This document shows positions 1 through 8,649 of a stretch of DNA of 64,000 nt, in pieces (position 1 is the stretch's first letter; each line of letters opens with the position of its first letter). Made by a program: the position numbers and the translations under genes. The stretch is from Clostridiales bacterium (lineage in GTDB: Bacteria; Bacillota; Clostridia; Oscillospirales; Oscillospiraceae). Under the pieces are notes generated by a model that was given only the letters and a program-made list of their open reading frames with translations, ran no database searches and had not been told where the DNA came from. The DNA lies in assembly GCA_022786965.1 (NCBI GenBank), contig JALFXH010000113.1, positions 1-64,000 on the forward strand, read 5' to 3'.

Positions 1-427
1 AACCATTCAGGAGACCAACCCTCCCGCCGGGGCATTGCAGTGTGATTTCGACTATTTCCGCATTCTGTGCTACGCTCTGAGCCGGACGCTGGAGCGCAGC
101 GGCGGTGTGGTCCATGTGGCGCTGCTGAATGCCGTCCCGACAACGGAGCGGGGAATGTCCCGTCAGTCCGTTGACCGGGTAATGGGCCAGCTGGGGCAGC
201 AGATTCGTCTGAGCCTGCGCCGCGGCGACATATTCTGTCAGTGCAGTGTTTCCCAGTTTGCCATATTGCTGTCCCAGGCAAATTTTGAAAATTCCCAGAT
301 TGTCTGTGACCGGATCCTGCGGAGCTTTCGCCGGGCATATCCATACATTCCCATCCGCGTGATCTACCAGATTCGCCCCCTGCCCCCAGGGCCGACCGGT
401 CAAACGCTGCCGGAAAGCGCCCCCTGA
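1..427 (+). CDS. C-terminal part of a transcriptional regulator (5' end outside window)
   Basis: The reading frame is open from base 2 to the stop at 425-427, so this is the last ~141 residues of a larger protein. The visible part (CDFDYFRILCYALSR, then RRGDIFCQCSVSQFAILLSQ) resembles the degenerate GGDEF-like C-terminal domain that follows the winged-helix/BTAD part of SARP-like regulators in Clostridia. The N-terminal DNA-binding part cannot be seen, so the family is inferred from this tail alone. The tail ends in a proline-rich stretch. The next gene is on the opposite strand, more than 250 bases away. Confidence 0.55.
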   Translation, partial: TIQETNPPAGALQCDFDYFRILCYALSRTLERSGGVVHVALLNAVPTTERGMSRQSVDRVMGQLGQQIRLSLRRGDIFCQCSVSQFAILLSQANFENSQIVCDRILRSFRRAYPYIPIRVIYQIRPLPPGPTGQTLPESAP

Positions 428-549
428 ACCAAGCTGTCCCGCGTCCGCGCCGGGCCCTTAGTGGAACTTCGAACTGTCATCCCGAAGCAAGTGTCCACGA
501 TCCCTGGTGCGGGACGGCACACGGCTTTGTCGGAGATATTTTTGCAATA

Positions 550-603
550 ACGACCTCCATGGAATCATTTTGCGCAATGTGCAAATGATTCCTTGGAGGT
601 CGT
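550..603. terminator. Imperfect hairpin between two convergent genes
   Basis: Bases 550-573 pair with 581-603 (ACGACCTCCA / TGGAGGTCGT outer arms, about 20 pairs with small bulges and a 7-base loop). It lies between the 3' ends of the regulator and the FAD oxidoreductase. On the minus strand it is followed by TTATTGCAAAAAT, not a clean T-run, so it may be a weak terminator or a palindromic repeat. The remainder of 428-684 shows no gene I can support. Confidence 0.4.
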
Positions 604-684
604 AGCCATTCACAGGTTCTCCCATGAAAACGCAACGTAATGGAGCGGCTTTTCACAGGATTGTATATCCGGGCGAGATGAATA

Positions 685-2124
685 TTAATGGGTGCCAAAC
701 AGAATAGCGCCCTGCTCCTGGAGCACCTTCTGCAGCTCGCTGACATCCTTTTCCATTTCCCGGGGTGTAATGCCGTGCTTTACGCACAACGCGGCGGCGA
801 CTCCGGCTGCCTGACCGGTAACAATGGTCTCCTGCAGGAAGCGGTGGTAGGAAGCCCGGTCTGTGGAAATCGCCTTGCCGGCAACCAGGAAGTTTTCCAG
901 CCCCTTAACCACCAGGCAGCGGTAGGGGATGTCCGTAGAGCCGCCGTCCTTGGGATAGACGATGTGCTGCAATGCCAAAGCGGCGTCGCCCACTGCGTGC
1001 TTGGCGCCGGCGGTGAACGCGCTCTTTCCGATCACATCATCGAACTTGCGGGCATTGGCGACATCCTCTTGCACCAGCTTGTAGTCACCCATAATACGGC
1101 GGGTTTCACGAATGCGGACCTCCGGACAAACCCGGGTAATGTACGCGTTTTCAAAACCGGGAACGTATTTCTTGAAGAATTTGAACGCAATGACATCCTG
1201 CTCGCGGCATTCGGCCTCGGCACGGCTGATGTCACGCACATCGGTGCAGTCCACATTGCCAACCTGAGAGGAGTGCTGGAAGTGTGCCAGAATCCGGTCT
1301 CCCTTGGGCATAATGAAGAAACCAACACCGGACTGGTTGTGCCATTCACCGGTTTCCACGCCGATTTTTTGCAGGGACAGGAAGCCCATGATTTCACCCA
1401 TTTCCACAACATCCCGGCAGTTGCGTACGGCTTCCTTAATGCCGTCCAACGTCATGTAGTCCGTATTTTCATAGCCGATCTGGCTGAACAGGAAATCGTC
1501 CACATTGTTCCGGACGTAATCCATGACCTTGTCCCAATCCACGCCATCTGCCGTAAAAGCGGTTGTGGCAGGCTCCAGAATATCTCTGGGCTCCAGCTCG
1601 TACTCCGCGCCCGCCTGATAGGCAACCTCGCCTTCTCCGGTGCAGTCGATGACAATCTTTGCGTTCACGAAGGACTTTCCGCTGGGATGCTCACAAATGA
1701 CGCCCTTGACCACATTGCCGTCACGGACCACCTCCGTTACCAGAGAGTGCAGCATCAGCTCGACGCCCTCCTCCTTGCAGAGCCTGTACATCAGCAGTCC
1801 CCACCAATCGGGATCTAGATAGGCGTAGGTGTAATTACAGCGCCAGCGGGGGTGCATTTCCGGAAGCGCGTGGCCCTCTGCAAGCAGCAGCTTGTGGGTC
1901 TCCTCAGCGAAACCGGAGATGACTTGCTCCTGACGGTAGTTGAACCAGTGGGCAAAGGAGAAGCCGGGAGGGCCGGAGAAATTCATCTGACCGCCCAACT
2001 GTCCCACACGCTCAATCAGCAGCACCTTTTTGGCACCTGCGCGCGCCGCGCAGATCGCCGCCGCGCAGCCGGAAGTTCCGCCTCCGCAGACCACAACATC
2101 ATAATCGCCGTAATAATTCAGCAT
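685..2124 (-). CDS. FAD-dependent oxidoreductase (PF12831-like)
   Basis: 479 residues. The N-terminus holds a Rossmann dinucleotide-binding motif (DVVVCGGGTSGCAAA, residues ~9-23) followed by the acidic end of strand 2 (LLIER) and GQLGG. A second FAD-contact motif (IVIDCTGEGEVAYQAGA) is near residue 160, and a C-terminal GKAISTDRASYHRFLQET region closes the flavin site. Family members are cytosolic flavoprotein reductases or dehydrogenases; the substrate cannot be read from sequence. The start has GGAGG seven bases upstream. The gene is divergent from a LysR gene across a 436-base region with an inverted repeat, so that regulator probably controls it (inference). Confidence 0.85.
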   Translation of the reverse strand: MLNYYGDYDVVVCGGGTSGCAAAICAARAGAKKVLLIERVGQLGGQMNFSGPPGFSFAHWFNYRQEQVISGFAEETHKLLLAEGHALPEMHPRWRCNYTYAYLDPDWWGLLMYRLCKEEGVELMLHSLVTEVVRDGNVVKGVICEHPSGKSFVNAKIVIDCTGEGEVAYQAGAEYELEPRDILEPATTAFTADGVDWDKVMDYVRNNVDDFLFSQIGYENTDYMTLDGIKEAVRNCRDVVEMGEIMGFLSLQKIGVETGEWHNQSGVGFFIMPKGDRILAHFQHSSQVGNVDCTDVRDISRAEAECREQDVIAFKFFKKYVPGFENAYITRVCPEVRIRETRRIMGDYKLVQEDVANARKFDDVIGKSAFTAGAKHAVGDAALALQHIVYPKDGGSTDIPYRCLVVKGLENFLVAGKAISTDRASYHRFLQETIVTGQAAGVAAALCVKHGITPREMEKDVSELQKVLQEQGAILFGTH

Positions 2125-2560
2125 GGCTTATTCCTCCATTTCGTTTTTGCGGGGGCCCCTGTGTTTCGTACATTTTACTATTTTTTCGTTTGATCCGATA
2201 TGCTGTTTTGTGACATATTACATTGCCGTTATGTCGTAATTTGCGCAGTCTCTTTTTCTCGGGATTTTATACGACATTTTTCGGTGAAAAATGTCGTATA
2301 ATGACCATATTTCTTTTTGACGGAATCAGATATAATAGGTATGGTACCTTAAAATGCTGATTTCTGAATTGTCGCTTATTAAAAATGGGGTATTTTACAA
2401 ATATTTCCAGATCAGAAATTGATTTTCTCCTTTTAACCGGATTCATTGTGTGCTATTATGGAACCAGGGATTTACAAAAACATAATATATTTTCCATAAT
2501 GTTTCTGTATCCTATATTCCGTCTGGATTGTTTCATTACTGATTCATCAGGAGAATACCC
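2125..2560. promoter_or_regulatory. AT-rich divergent control region with a 16-bp inverted repeat
   Basis: The gene-free stretch between the FAD oxidoreductase and the LysR gene is clearly more AT-rich than its surroundings. It holds a perfect 16-bp inverted repeat, 2267-2282 with 2286-2301 (half-site TTATACGACATTTTTC, 3-base loop), and a third half-site TATGTCGTAA at 2230-2239. TATAAT-like hexamers occur at 2297-2302 (inside the repeat) and 2333-2338. A repeated half-site overlapping a promoter fits an operator, plausibly for the adjacent LysR protein. A hairpin role in RNA is also possible. Confidence 0.5.
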
Positions 2561-3478
2561 ATGAACATTTCACAAATTCATGCGTTTTTCAGTGTTGTCA
2601 CCAGCAAAACCTACACCGAGGCCGCGGAGCGGCTGCGTGTATCTCCTTCCGTGCTGAATAAGTCTATCAACAGTCTGGAAAGGGAACTGGGTGTCACCCT
2701 GTTCCGGAAGGGCAGGAATAACCTGCTGCTGACGGAAGCGGGGCAATGGCTGTATCCCCATATGCAGTACATCCTGTCCCAGTACAACTCCATGGAGCGT
2801 CTTGCGACCAACCTCCGTGTCACCCAGCAGTCGGTTTCCATTGACATCGGGTGTATGTTTTTTTCCGACTACTATAATCTTGTGGAACTGGTGAGCGATA
2901 TCGAGAGAACCTCTCCGGCGCTGAAAATCAATCTGTCCGAATACCGCTCCAGCGAGCTGAATGATTTGCTGCGAAACTATTCCCTGACCGGCGCGTTTAT
3001 CTACCGGGAGTTTCTGCAAAACAGCTATCCGCATGTGCTGAATATTAAAAAAGAGCTTGTCGTCGCCCTGATGAACCGGGAAATGGCAAAAAGATTTCCG
3101 GCGCCGCTGCCGTTGAGCGCATTGGCGGAGTGCACCTTCCTGTTCATGCGGGGAGACTATCAGCTGCACCATCATTTCCAGCGCGCCTGCATCAGCGCTG
3201 GATTTGTCCCCCGGGAGTCGCCCATGGATTTGCGTGTTGCCACAATCGTAGAACTTCTGGAAGCCAGTAATATGGTTACCTTGATTGTACAAAGCTTCGC
3301 GGAAAAAGAAGCCGCGTCCCATGAGAATCTGGCAATTGTTCCCGTCACGGGTATCGACCCGCTGACGCTGTGTCTGGTTTCCGCCCGTGATTTTCCTCCC
3401 AATGGATACATAACGCTGGAAAGCTATTTGCAGGCAGGCTTCAGTCCTTTCGGCCGATTGATAGACGACATCCGGTAA
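2561..3478 (+). CDS. LysR-family transcriptional regulator
   Basis: 305 residues, normal for the family. The N-terminal winged helix-turn-helix spans residues ~1-60 (AAERLRVSPSVLNKSIN, then LERELGVTLFRKGRN). The rest is a periplasmic-binding-like effector domain. AGGAGA precedes the ATG. It is followed after ~27 bases by an AraC gene and then a second LysR gene, all on the same strand. By family habit it binds the divergent region upstream and regulates itself and the oxidoreductase; the inducer is unknown. Confidence 0.9.
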   Translation: MNISQIHAFFSVVTSKTYTEAAERLRVSPSVLNKSINSLERELGVTLFRKGRNNLLLTEAGQWLYPHMQYILSQYNSMERLATNLRVTQQSVSIDIGCMFFSDYYNLVELVSDIERTSPALKINLSEYRSSELNDLLRNYSLTGAFIYREFLQNSYPHVLNIKKELVVALMNREMAKRFPAPLPLSALAECTFLFMRGDYQLHHHFQRACISAGFVPRESPMDLRVATIVELLEASNMVTLIVQSFAEKEAASHENLAIVPVTGIDPLTLCLVSARDFPPNGYITLESYLQAGFSPFGRLIDDIR

Positions 3479-3505
3479 TTGATCCGGAAGACAAGGAGTC
3501 ATGTT

Positions 3506-4426
3506 ATGAGTTACGCTGCCCTGAAACTGCTTTCCGGCTTTTCTTTTTCAGAAAGCCTGCTTACGGCGGAATTGCAGCTGCATTCTGTTGCCTATCTGGA
3601 AGAGAATACCATTGATATTGCCCAGTCACATCCCTATCATGAGATCGTCCTGGTGCTGAGCGGAGATTTGGCAGTAGAACTGAACGGTGCGATTTTTCAG
3701 GTGCGGCAGGGAGAACTGCTGCATATCGGTCCGCAGATCACCCGCAGGCTGAAGATTTACCCCCATATCCCTTTGAGCCTTCTGCTGATCTCCTTCAGCA
3801 TATGCGACGGCAGTACCCGGCGTGGAAACATAAAGCCGGAATGGATTGAAGAGGAACGGACACTTCTGGCGCTTCTGAACGAGAGCGGCTGCCATATCCG
3901 GCCCTACGGCACGGCGCTGCTGGAGCAGGTTAACCGCCTGTGCCGTTGTCTGGAAGAAAACCGCGCCGGTGTAGCATCCTTGCTCCCCAATATGCTTTCC
4001 GCGCTCGTACTGAATTGCCTTCAGGATCTGGGGCAGCTGCAAAGCCGGCCAAGCGCGGCCCTGCAGGGCAGTACCGTGCTGGCAAACAAGATTACCGCGC
4101 TGAACGAGTATATTCAGCTGCACTATGCGGAACCGATAACCATCGAGCAGGCGGCTAAGGCGCTGAATTATTCCAGCCGGCACCTGCAGCGCCTCATCTC
4201 GGAGTACCACTCCGTCAGTTTTTCGGATTACCTTTTGCAGTTTCGGATCGGTCGGGCAAAATCCCTGCTGGGGCTGACAACCGAGTCTGTGGATACGATT
4301 GCAGAACAGTGTGGCTTTCGCAGCCTGCGGGTCTTCGAGAAGAATTTCCGAAGACTTGTCGGTATGACACCCACGGCCTTCCGCAGTAAATACAGTGTTA
4401 TTAACCCAACAGACAGCGAAGATTAA
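3506..4426 (+). CDS. AraC-family regulator with N-terminal cupin-like domain
   Basis: 306 residues from the ATG at 3506, chosen because AAGGAG lies seven bases upstream; an in-frame TTG at 3479 has no such site. Residues ~35-90 (HPYHEIVLVLSGDLAVEL, then VRQGELLHIGP) are the cupin-like effector-binding barrel. Residues ~195-300 hold two helix-turn-helix motifs (TIEQAAKALNYSSRHLQRLI and VDTIAEQCGFRSLRVFEKNF), ending with the family's MTPTAFR. It sits between two LysR genes (27 bases after one, 9 before the next), suggesting one transcript of three regulators. Its ligand is unknown. Confidence 0.88.
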   Translation: MSYAALKLLSGFSFSESLLTAELQLHSVAYLEENTIDIAQSHPYHEIVLVLSGDLAVELNGAIFQVRQGELLHIGPQITRRLKIYPHIPLSLLLISFSICDGSTRRGNIKPEWIEEERTLLALLNESGCHIRPYGTALLEQVNRLCRCLEENRAGVASLLPNMLSALVLNCLQDLGQLQSRPSAALQGSTVLANKITALNEYIQLHYAEPITIEQAAKALNYSSRHLQRLISEYHSVSFSDYLLQFRIGRAKSLLGLTTESVDTIAEQCGFRSLRVFEKNFRRLVGMTPTAFRSKYSVINPTDSED

Positions 4427-4435
4427 GGTGGCGCT

Positions 4436-5332
4436 ATGGATCTGTCAATACTAACCTACTTTGTTGCCATTGCTGATGAAATGAGTTTCTCCTCCGCGGC
4501 AGAGGATCTGTTTTTATCCCAGTCCTCCCTGTCTAAAAGAATCAAGAAATTTGAGCAGGAGCTGGGCGTTGAGTTATTTATACGGGAACCGCACCGACTT
4601 TCCCTGACTCCCGCCGGAAAATCTCTGCTGCCCTTTGCCCGGCGGATCGCCATGGAGTTGGATGCCATTCGCAATTATGTGGACGGAAATTCCAACGAGA
4701 AGATTATGCGCCTCCGGATTGCGGCTTTTTCCCTGCTTTCTGCCTATGGTGTGGATAAATTCATTTCCAACTTTATTCTGAGTCATAGTGATATTGACAT
4801 CAGCGTCACGGAAATGAGCTCTGATCAATGCCTGGACGCACTGATTTCCAATATGGTGGACTGCTGTTTTGCTTATGACTTCGGCCAATACGCGGATGAT
4901 GCGTACACCAGCATTCCCTTGAAGTCGGAGCGTCTTGTGGCGCTGGTAGCGGATGACAGCCCGTTGGCTGGCTCCCGGGGCATAACCCTGGAACAGCTCC
5001 AGGATTATCGGATTTATGTACCATCCAGCTATAATGAGCCCCTGTTCAAACAGCTGCTGGAGGAGAATATGCGCAGCTATCAGTTCCGGACGGAGGAATT
5101 GGGCATCTGGTTGTCCAGTCTGCATCCCTTCCTGGCCCGGACGCCTGGGAGTATCTCCGTTCTGCCGGAGCGGGTGGCAACGCACTACGGCATTTCCAGT
5201 GTTCCGATTCTGGATGCCAAGCCCTTCACCCTTTCGCTCGTTTTTCGCAGTGACTCTGTTCTCCCGGCATTCCCCATACTTATGAATGAGCTGGAGCCGT
5301 TCTTTGAAGAGTTCTGGAAATTGCAGGATTGA
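4436..5332 (+). CDS. LysR-family transcriptional regulator
   Basis: 298 residues. The N-terminal HTH is clear (FSSAAEDLFLSQSSLSKRIK, then FEQELGVELFIREPHR). The C-terminal part is the usual two-lobed effector domain. AAGGTGG precedes the ATG, nine bases after the AraC stop. Three consecutive regulators of two families next to a single flavoenzyme is more regulation than one visible target needs, so further targets may lie outside the window. Confidence 0.9.
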   Translation: MDLSILTYFVAIADEMSFSSAAEDLFLSQSSLSKRIKKFEQELGVELFIREPHRLSLTPAGKSLLPFARRIAMELDAIRNYVDGNSNEKIMRLRIAAFSLLSAYGVDKFISNFILSHSDIDISVTEMSSDQCLDALISNMVDCCFAYDFGQYADDAYTSIPLKSERLVALVADDSPLAGSRGITLEQLQDYRIYVPSSYNEPLFKQLLEENMRSYQFRTEELGIWLSSLHPFLARTPGSISVLPERVATHYGISSVPILDAKPFTLSLVFRSDSVLPAFPILMNELEPFFEEFWKLQD

Positions 5333-5358
5333 TACTGCTGGATACGGAGGTATTACAT

Positions 5359-6027
5359 ATGCGGCATCCGGATATTTTTATGATGCTTCTGCTGGTAATG
5401 GCAGCAGCCCTGGTTTCTCAATACCGATCCCTGTCCCGGAAAAAATTCAGCCGGGAGCTGGAGAATGTTCTGCGGCGGGAACAAAATTATGAAGCCTACC
5501 GACAAATGCTGGAGTCGCCCAAGGGAAAACGGTATTTCAAGCAGCCTGCCGCCACTCTGATGCTTCTGGACACGGCGATTTCCCTGGAGCAGGAGAAGAC
5601 TGCCCGGCAGCTGATGGAGCAGCTGGACACCACCAGAATGAATTCCACGGATTTTATTAACTACAATATGAAAAAGCTTGCCTATGGGATACAGCTCGGG
5701 GATGCCGCCCTGGCGGAAGCCGGTTGGAAGGTGCTGCATGAATCCCGGTTCGCCAGCTATGTAAAGAAGGAAGCCGACCAGCTCTACGACATCTATGTGC
5801 TGCACCAGTCCAATCACATTGAAGAACTGAAACAGTTTGCGGACAAGGCGAAGAACCCTTCCAGCAAGGCCATGGCTTATTTTCGGTTGGCAAAACAGTA
5901 TCATTACCGCGGCGACCGGGAGACCTGCACGGAATACGTCCGTAAGGCAAAGGCAGTTTTCCCGGATAAAACGTGGCAGGGTATGATGGATGGTATTCTG
6001 CAGGGTGACTACACAAAGCTGGACTGA
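5359..6027 (+). CDS. Membrane-anchored protein with helical-repeat-like body, unknown function
   Basis: 222 residues from the ATG at 5359 (GGAGG eight bases upstream). A single N-terminal transmembrane segment (residues ~4-22, IFMMLLLVMAAALVSQY) precedes a soluble helical body. Stretches such as AMAYFRLAKQYHYRGDRETC look like tetratricopeptide helices, but no canonical repeat register was established. Topology suggests a membrane-tethered cytoplasmic domain. It follows the second LysR gene by 26 bases and ends at a strong terminator. I do not recognise the family. Confidence 0.6.
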   Translation: MRHPDIFMMLLLVMAAALVSQYRSLSRKKFSRELENVLRREQNYEAYRQMLESPKGKRYFKQPAATLMLLDTAISLEQEKTARQLMEQLDTTRMNSTDFINYNMKKLAYGIQLGDAALAEAGWKVLHESRFASYVKKEADQLYDIYVLHQSNHIEELKQFADKAKNPSSKAMAYFRLAKQYHYRGDRETCTEYVRKAKAVFPDKTWQGMMDGILQGDYTKLD

Positions 6028-6035
6028 CTTTATTG

Positions 6036-6074
6036 AGAAAGAACCCTATGCGCAAAACGCATAGGGTTCTTTCT
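6036..6074. terminator. Bidirectional terminator hairpin
   Basis: Perfect 17-bp stem: 6036-6052 pairs with 6058-6074 (AGAAAGAACCCTATGCG arm), loop CAAAA, with T-rich arms on both strands. It separates the plus-strand membrane protein from the convergent fatty-acid operon. Confidence 0.85.
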
Positions 6075-7338
6075 ATGTAGCTGCCCGCAGTTCGGTTTTA
6101 CGGATTTTCCCGCTGATGGTTTTGGGCATCTCCGATACAAACTCAATGAGCCGCACCCACTTATATTCGGCAAGTCTGGCGTTGCAGAAATCCTTAATCT
6201 CCTTTTCCAGCTCCGGGGAAGGCTGGCGGTTTCCAAGCACGATGAAGGCCTTGATGGCCTGCCCCCGGAGTTTGTCCGGTACGCCAATGACGCTGCACTC
6301 CACCACCGCCGGGTGCTCCATGAGCACATTCTCCACCTCATAGGGTCCCACCCGGTAGCCGCCGGTTTTGATGATATCGTCAAACCGTCCGTGAAACCAG
6401 TAGCGGCCCTGAGCATCCCGGTAAGCGGCATCCCCCGTGTGGTAGACCCCGCCCCGCCAGACCTGGCGGTACTGGGATTCATTATCCAGATACCCGGAGA
6501 ATATACCGATCTGTTTCCCACTCTCCGGCGGGAGAATCACCACCTCGCCGATTTCTCCGTCGGGAACCGGGTTTCCCGCCTTGTCCCGCAATTCGATGCG
6601 GTACAGAGGGGAGATGGTGCCCATAGAACCCTCCACCGGCTGCATCCCCTTGAAATTCGCCATCAGCAGGGTGGTTTCCGTCTGCCCATAGCCCTCGCAC
6701 AGCGAAAGACCGGTTCTGAGCTGGAATTTGCGGAACACCTCGGGAGCCAGAATTTCCCCGGCGGTGGAGGCGTGGCGCAGACTGGGCATATCCGGGATGC
6801 CCTTGCGCACCAGATACCGGTACACCGTAGGCGGCGCGCAGAAGGAGGTCACGCCGTAGCGGTTGATGACGGTGCATAGCTGCTTGGGGTCAAAATTGTC
6901 GAAGTCAAACACCATCACCGCGCTGCCCATGGAGCCCATCATAAACCCTGGGTCCATGAAAAACACAGCACATTTCTGCCTGCCGATTTCCGCGGTGCCG
7001 CAAACCACTGCCTCGGCTTCGCCGCTGGAAGAACGGGCGGTATCCAGCTTTCCGTCATAGCCGGGAAAGGACAGGGGGTTACCGGACTTCACCTCCCGGA
7101 AAAGCTCCCGGAAGCTGCCCTTATCCGTCAGCATGGCAATCCGCTGCCGGGCGTTCATACGGAAATGGTGGCCGCAAGAGCAGACCATGTTCCGATCCCA
7201 CAGGTGGCTGCCGGGGATGGATTTATGACAGTTTGGGCAAAGCTGCTCCGGCTCTCCGGGGTCACTCTGGACGGGAGCCGCCGCCCGGCCGCCCTCCTCC
7301 AGCTTGTTTTTCGGCTTCAAAAATGATATTACGGCCAT
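6073..7338 (-). CDS. Chimeric ORF: AccD N-terminus fused to acyl-CoA synthetase C-terminus
   Basis: 421 residues. Residues 1-~138 are the start of acetyl-CoA carboxylase carboxyltransferase beta (AccD): zinc-ribbon cysteines LCPNC (34-37) and VCSCGHHFRM (53-55, a CxC rather than the usual CxxC), then FPGYDGKL and MDPGFMMGSMGS. From ~residue 140 the sequence is the latter half of a medium-chain acyl-CoA synthetase: GYGQTETT, YHTGDAAYRD, GRFDDIIKTGGYRVGPYEVE and the C-terminal PKTISGKIRKTELR lysine. The ATP-binding P-loop (TSGTTGxPK) of the synthetase and the catalytic half of AccD are both missing, so neither enzyme is complete. It lies directly after accC, where accD belongs. Gene decay or assembly error are both possible. 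Confidence 0.8.
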   Translation of the reverse strand: MAVISFLKPKNKLEEGGRAAAPVQSDPGEPEQLCPNCHKSIPGSHLWDRNMVCSCGHHFRMNARQRIAMLTDKGSFRELFREVKSGNPLSFPGYDGKLDTARSSSGEAEAVVCGTAEIGRQKCAVFFMDPGFMMGSMGSAVMVFDFDNFDPKQLCTVINRYGVTSFCAPPTVYRYLVRKGIPDMPSLRHASTAGEILAPEVFRKFQLRTGLSLCEGYGQTETTLLMANFKGMQPVEGSMGTISPLYRIELRDKAGNPVPDGEIGEVVILPPESGKQIGIFSGYLDNESQYRQVWRGGVYHTGDAAYRDAQGRYWFHGRFDDIIKTGGYRVGPYEVENVLMEHPAVVECSVIGVPDKLRGQAIKAFIVLGNRQPSPELEKEIKDFCNARLAEYKWVRLIEFVSEMPKTISGKIRKTELRAAT

Positions 7339-8646
7339 TTACCTGCCTCCCAAAAATGTCAGATCGTAGCTGCCGCTGATAAAGCGGTCATCCCCGATGA
7401 TATTCAGCTGCTGCATGAGATTGGTTTCCACGCCCTGAATCACCAGCTCGCACAACGCGGCCCGGAGCTTGCGCAGAGTCTCCTCCCGGGTCTTGGCGCA
7501 GACGATGAGCTTGCCCAGCAGGGAATCATAGTAGGGCGTAATTTGGGTGCCTGCCATCAGGCTGGTGTCGAATCGAACCGCCGGGCCGCCGGGCACATGA
7601 AGCAGCTCCACCTTCCCACAGCTTCTGGCGTTCACGCGGCATTCGATGGCGCTGCCGTTCAGGCGCACATCCTCCTGAGAAAAGTCCAGCGGGATTCCCG
7701 CCGCGATGCGGATCTGCCACTTGACCAGGTCAATCCCCGTCAGCATCTCTGTGACGCAGTGCTCCACCTGCAACCGCACGTTCATTTCCATAAACCAAAA
7801 ATTTCCCGCCCTGTCCAGCAGAAATTCCAGTGTGCCCGCGCCGATATATCCCAGCTTCTTCACCGCTTCCACCGCGGCGGACATGAGCTGTTTGCGCTGG
7901 GGGTAATTCACCGCCGGGGAGGGGGTTTCCTCGATGAGCTTCTGGTTGCGCTGCTGGATGGAGCAGTCCCGTTCTCCGAGACATACCGCGTTTCCCCATT
8001 CATCCGCCAGAATCTGCAATTCCACATGGCGGGCGGGATAGATATACTTTTCCAGATACAGGCTGCCGTCTCCAAAGGCGCTGAGGGCTTCTGCGGCGGC
8101 CTGATGCCAGTTTTCTTCCAGCTCGTTTTCGGAGGGGATCAGACGGATGCCCCGGTCCCCGCCGCCGGCGCAGGCCTTCAGCATCACCGGATAGCCGATG
8201 GTTTTCGCGGCGGTTCTGGCTTCTTCCACAGAAGATAAGGCCTTTGTGCCGGGAATCACCGACAAGCCGGTGCCGCGAACCAGCTCCTTCAGCGCTGCCT
8301 TGTCGCTTAACCGCTCCATCTGGCTCGGGCCCGGGCCGATGAATACCAGTCCATTTTTCTGACACAGACGGGCGAAATGGGCATTTTCCGACAGAAAGCC
8401 GTAGCCGGGGTGAATGGCCTGGGCTCCGGCCAGAAGGGCGGTGCTGATGATCTGGTTTTCATTTAAGTAGCTGTCCGAGGCATCCGGACCGCCGATGCAG
8501 AAGCTCTCGTCCGCCAGCGCCACATGAAGGGCTTCCCGGTCGGCCTGAGAGTACACCGCCACGGTGGCGATGCCCATTTCCTTGCAGGCCCGGATGATGC
8601 GGACGGCGATCTCGCCCCGGTTGGCGATGAGGATTTTTGAGAACAT
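7339..8646 (-). CDS. accC: Biotin carboxylase subunit of acetyl-CoA carboxylase
   Basis: 435 residues (family ~445). AccC carboxylates the biotin on AccB using ATP and bicarbonate. Visible motifs: N-terminal ILIANRGEIAVRIIRACKE, HPGYGFLSENAHFA, the glycine-rich lid (AGGGDRGIR, where one usual Gly is Asp), CSIQQRNQKLIEE, and the active-site EMNVRLQVEH. The stop abuts the start of the AccD chimera and the gene follows fabZ by four bases, so translation is probably coupled. The Asp in the lid and NVRLQVEH in place of the usual NTRIQVEH are mild departures that may reflect relaxed constraint. Confidence 0.92.
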   Translation of the reverse strand: MFSKILIANRGEIAVRIIRACKEMGIATVAVYSQADREALHVALADESFCIGGPDASDSYLNENQIISTALLAGAQAIHPGYGFLSENAHFARLCQKNGLVFIGPGPSQMERLSDKAALKELVRGTGLSVIPGTKALSSVEEARTAAKTIGYPVMLKACAGGGDRGIRLIPSENELEENWHQAAAEALSAFGDGSLYLEKYIYPARHVELQILADEWGNAVCLGERDCSIQQRNQKLIEETPSPAVNYPQRKQLMSAAVEAVKKLGYIGAGTLEFLLDRAGNFWFMEMNVRLQVEHCVTEMLTGIDLVKWQIRIAAGIPLDFSQEDVRLNGSAIECRVNARSCGKVELLHVPGGPAVRFDTSLMAGTQITPYYDSLLGKLIVCAKTREETLRKLRAALCELVIQGVETNLMQQLNIIGDDRFISGSYDLTFLGGR

Positions 8647-8649
8647 GGC

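Noticed and set aside
688..1818. Long plus-strand frame opposite the FAD oxidoreductase
   Set aside because: Shadow of a gene with clear motifs on the other strand; the antisense protein has low-complexity composition and no domain.
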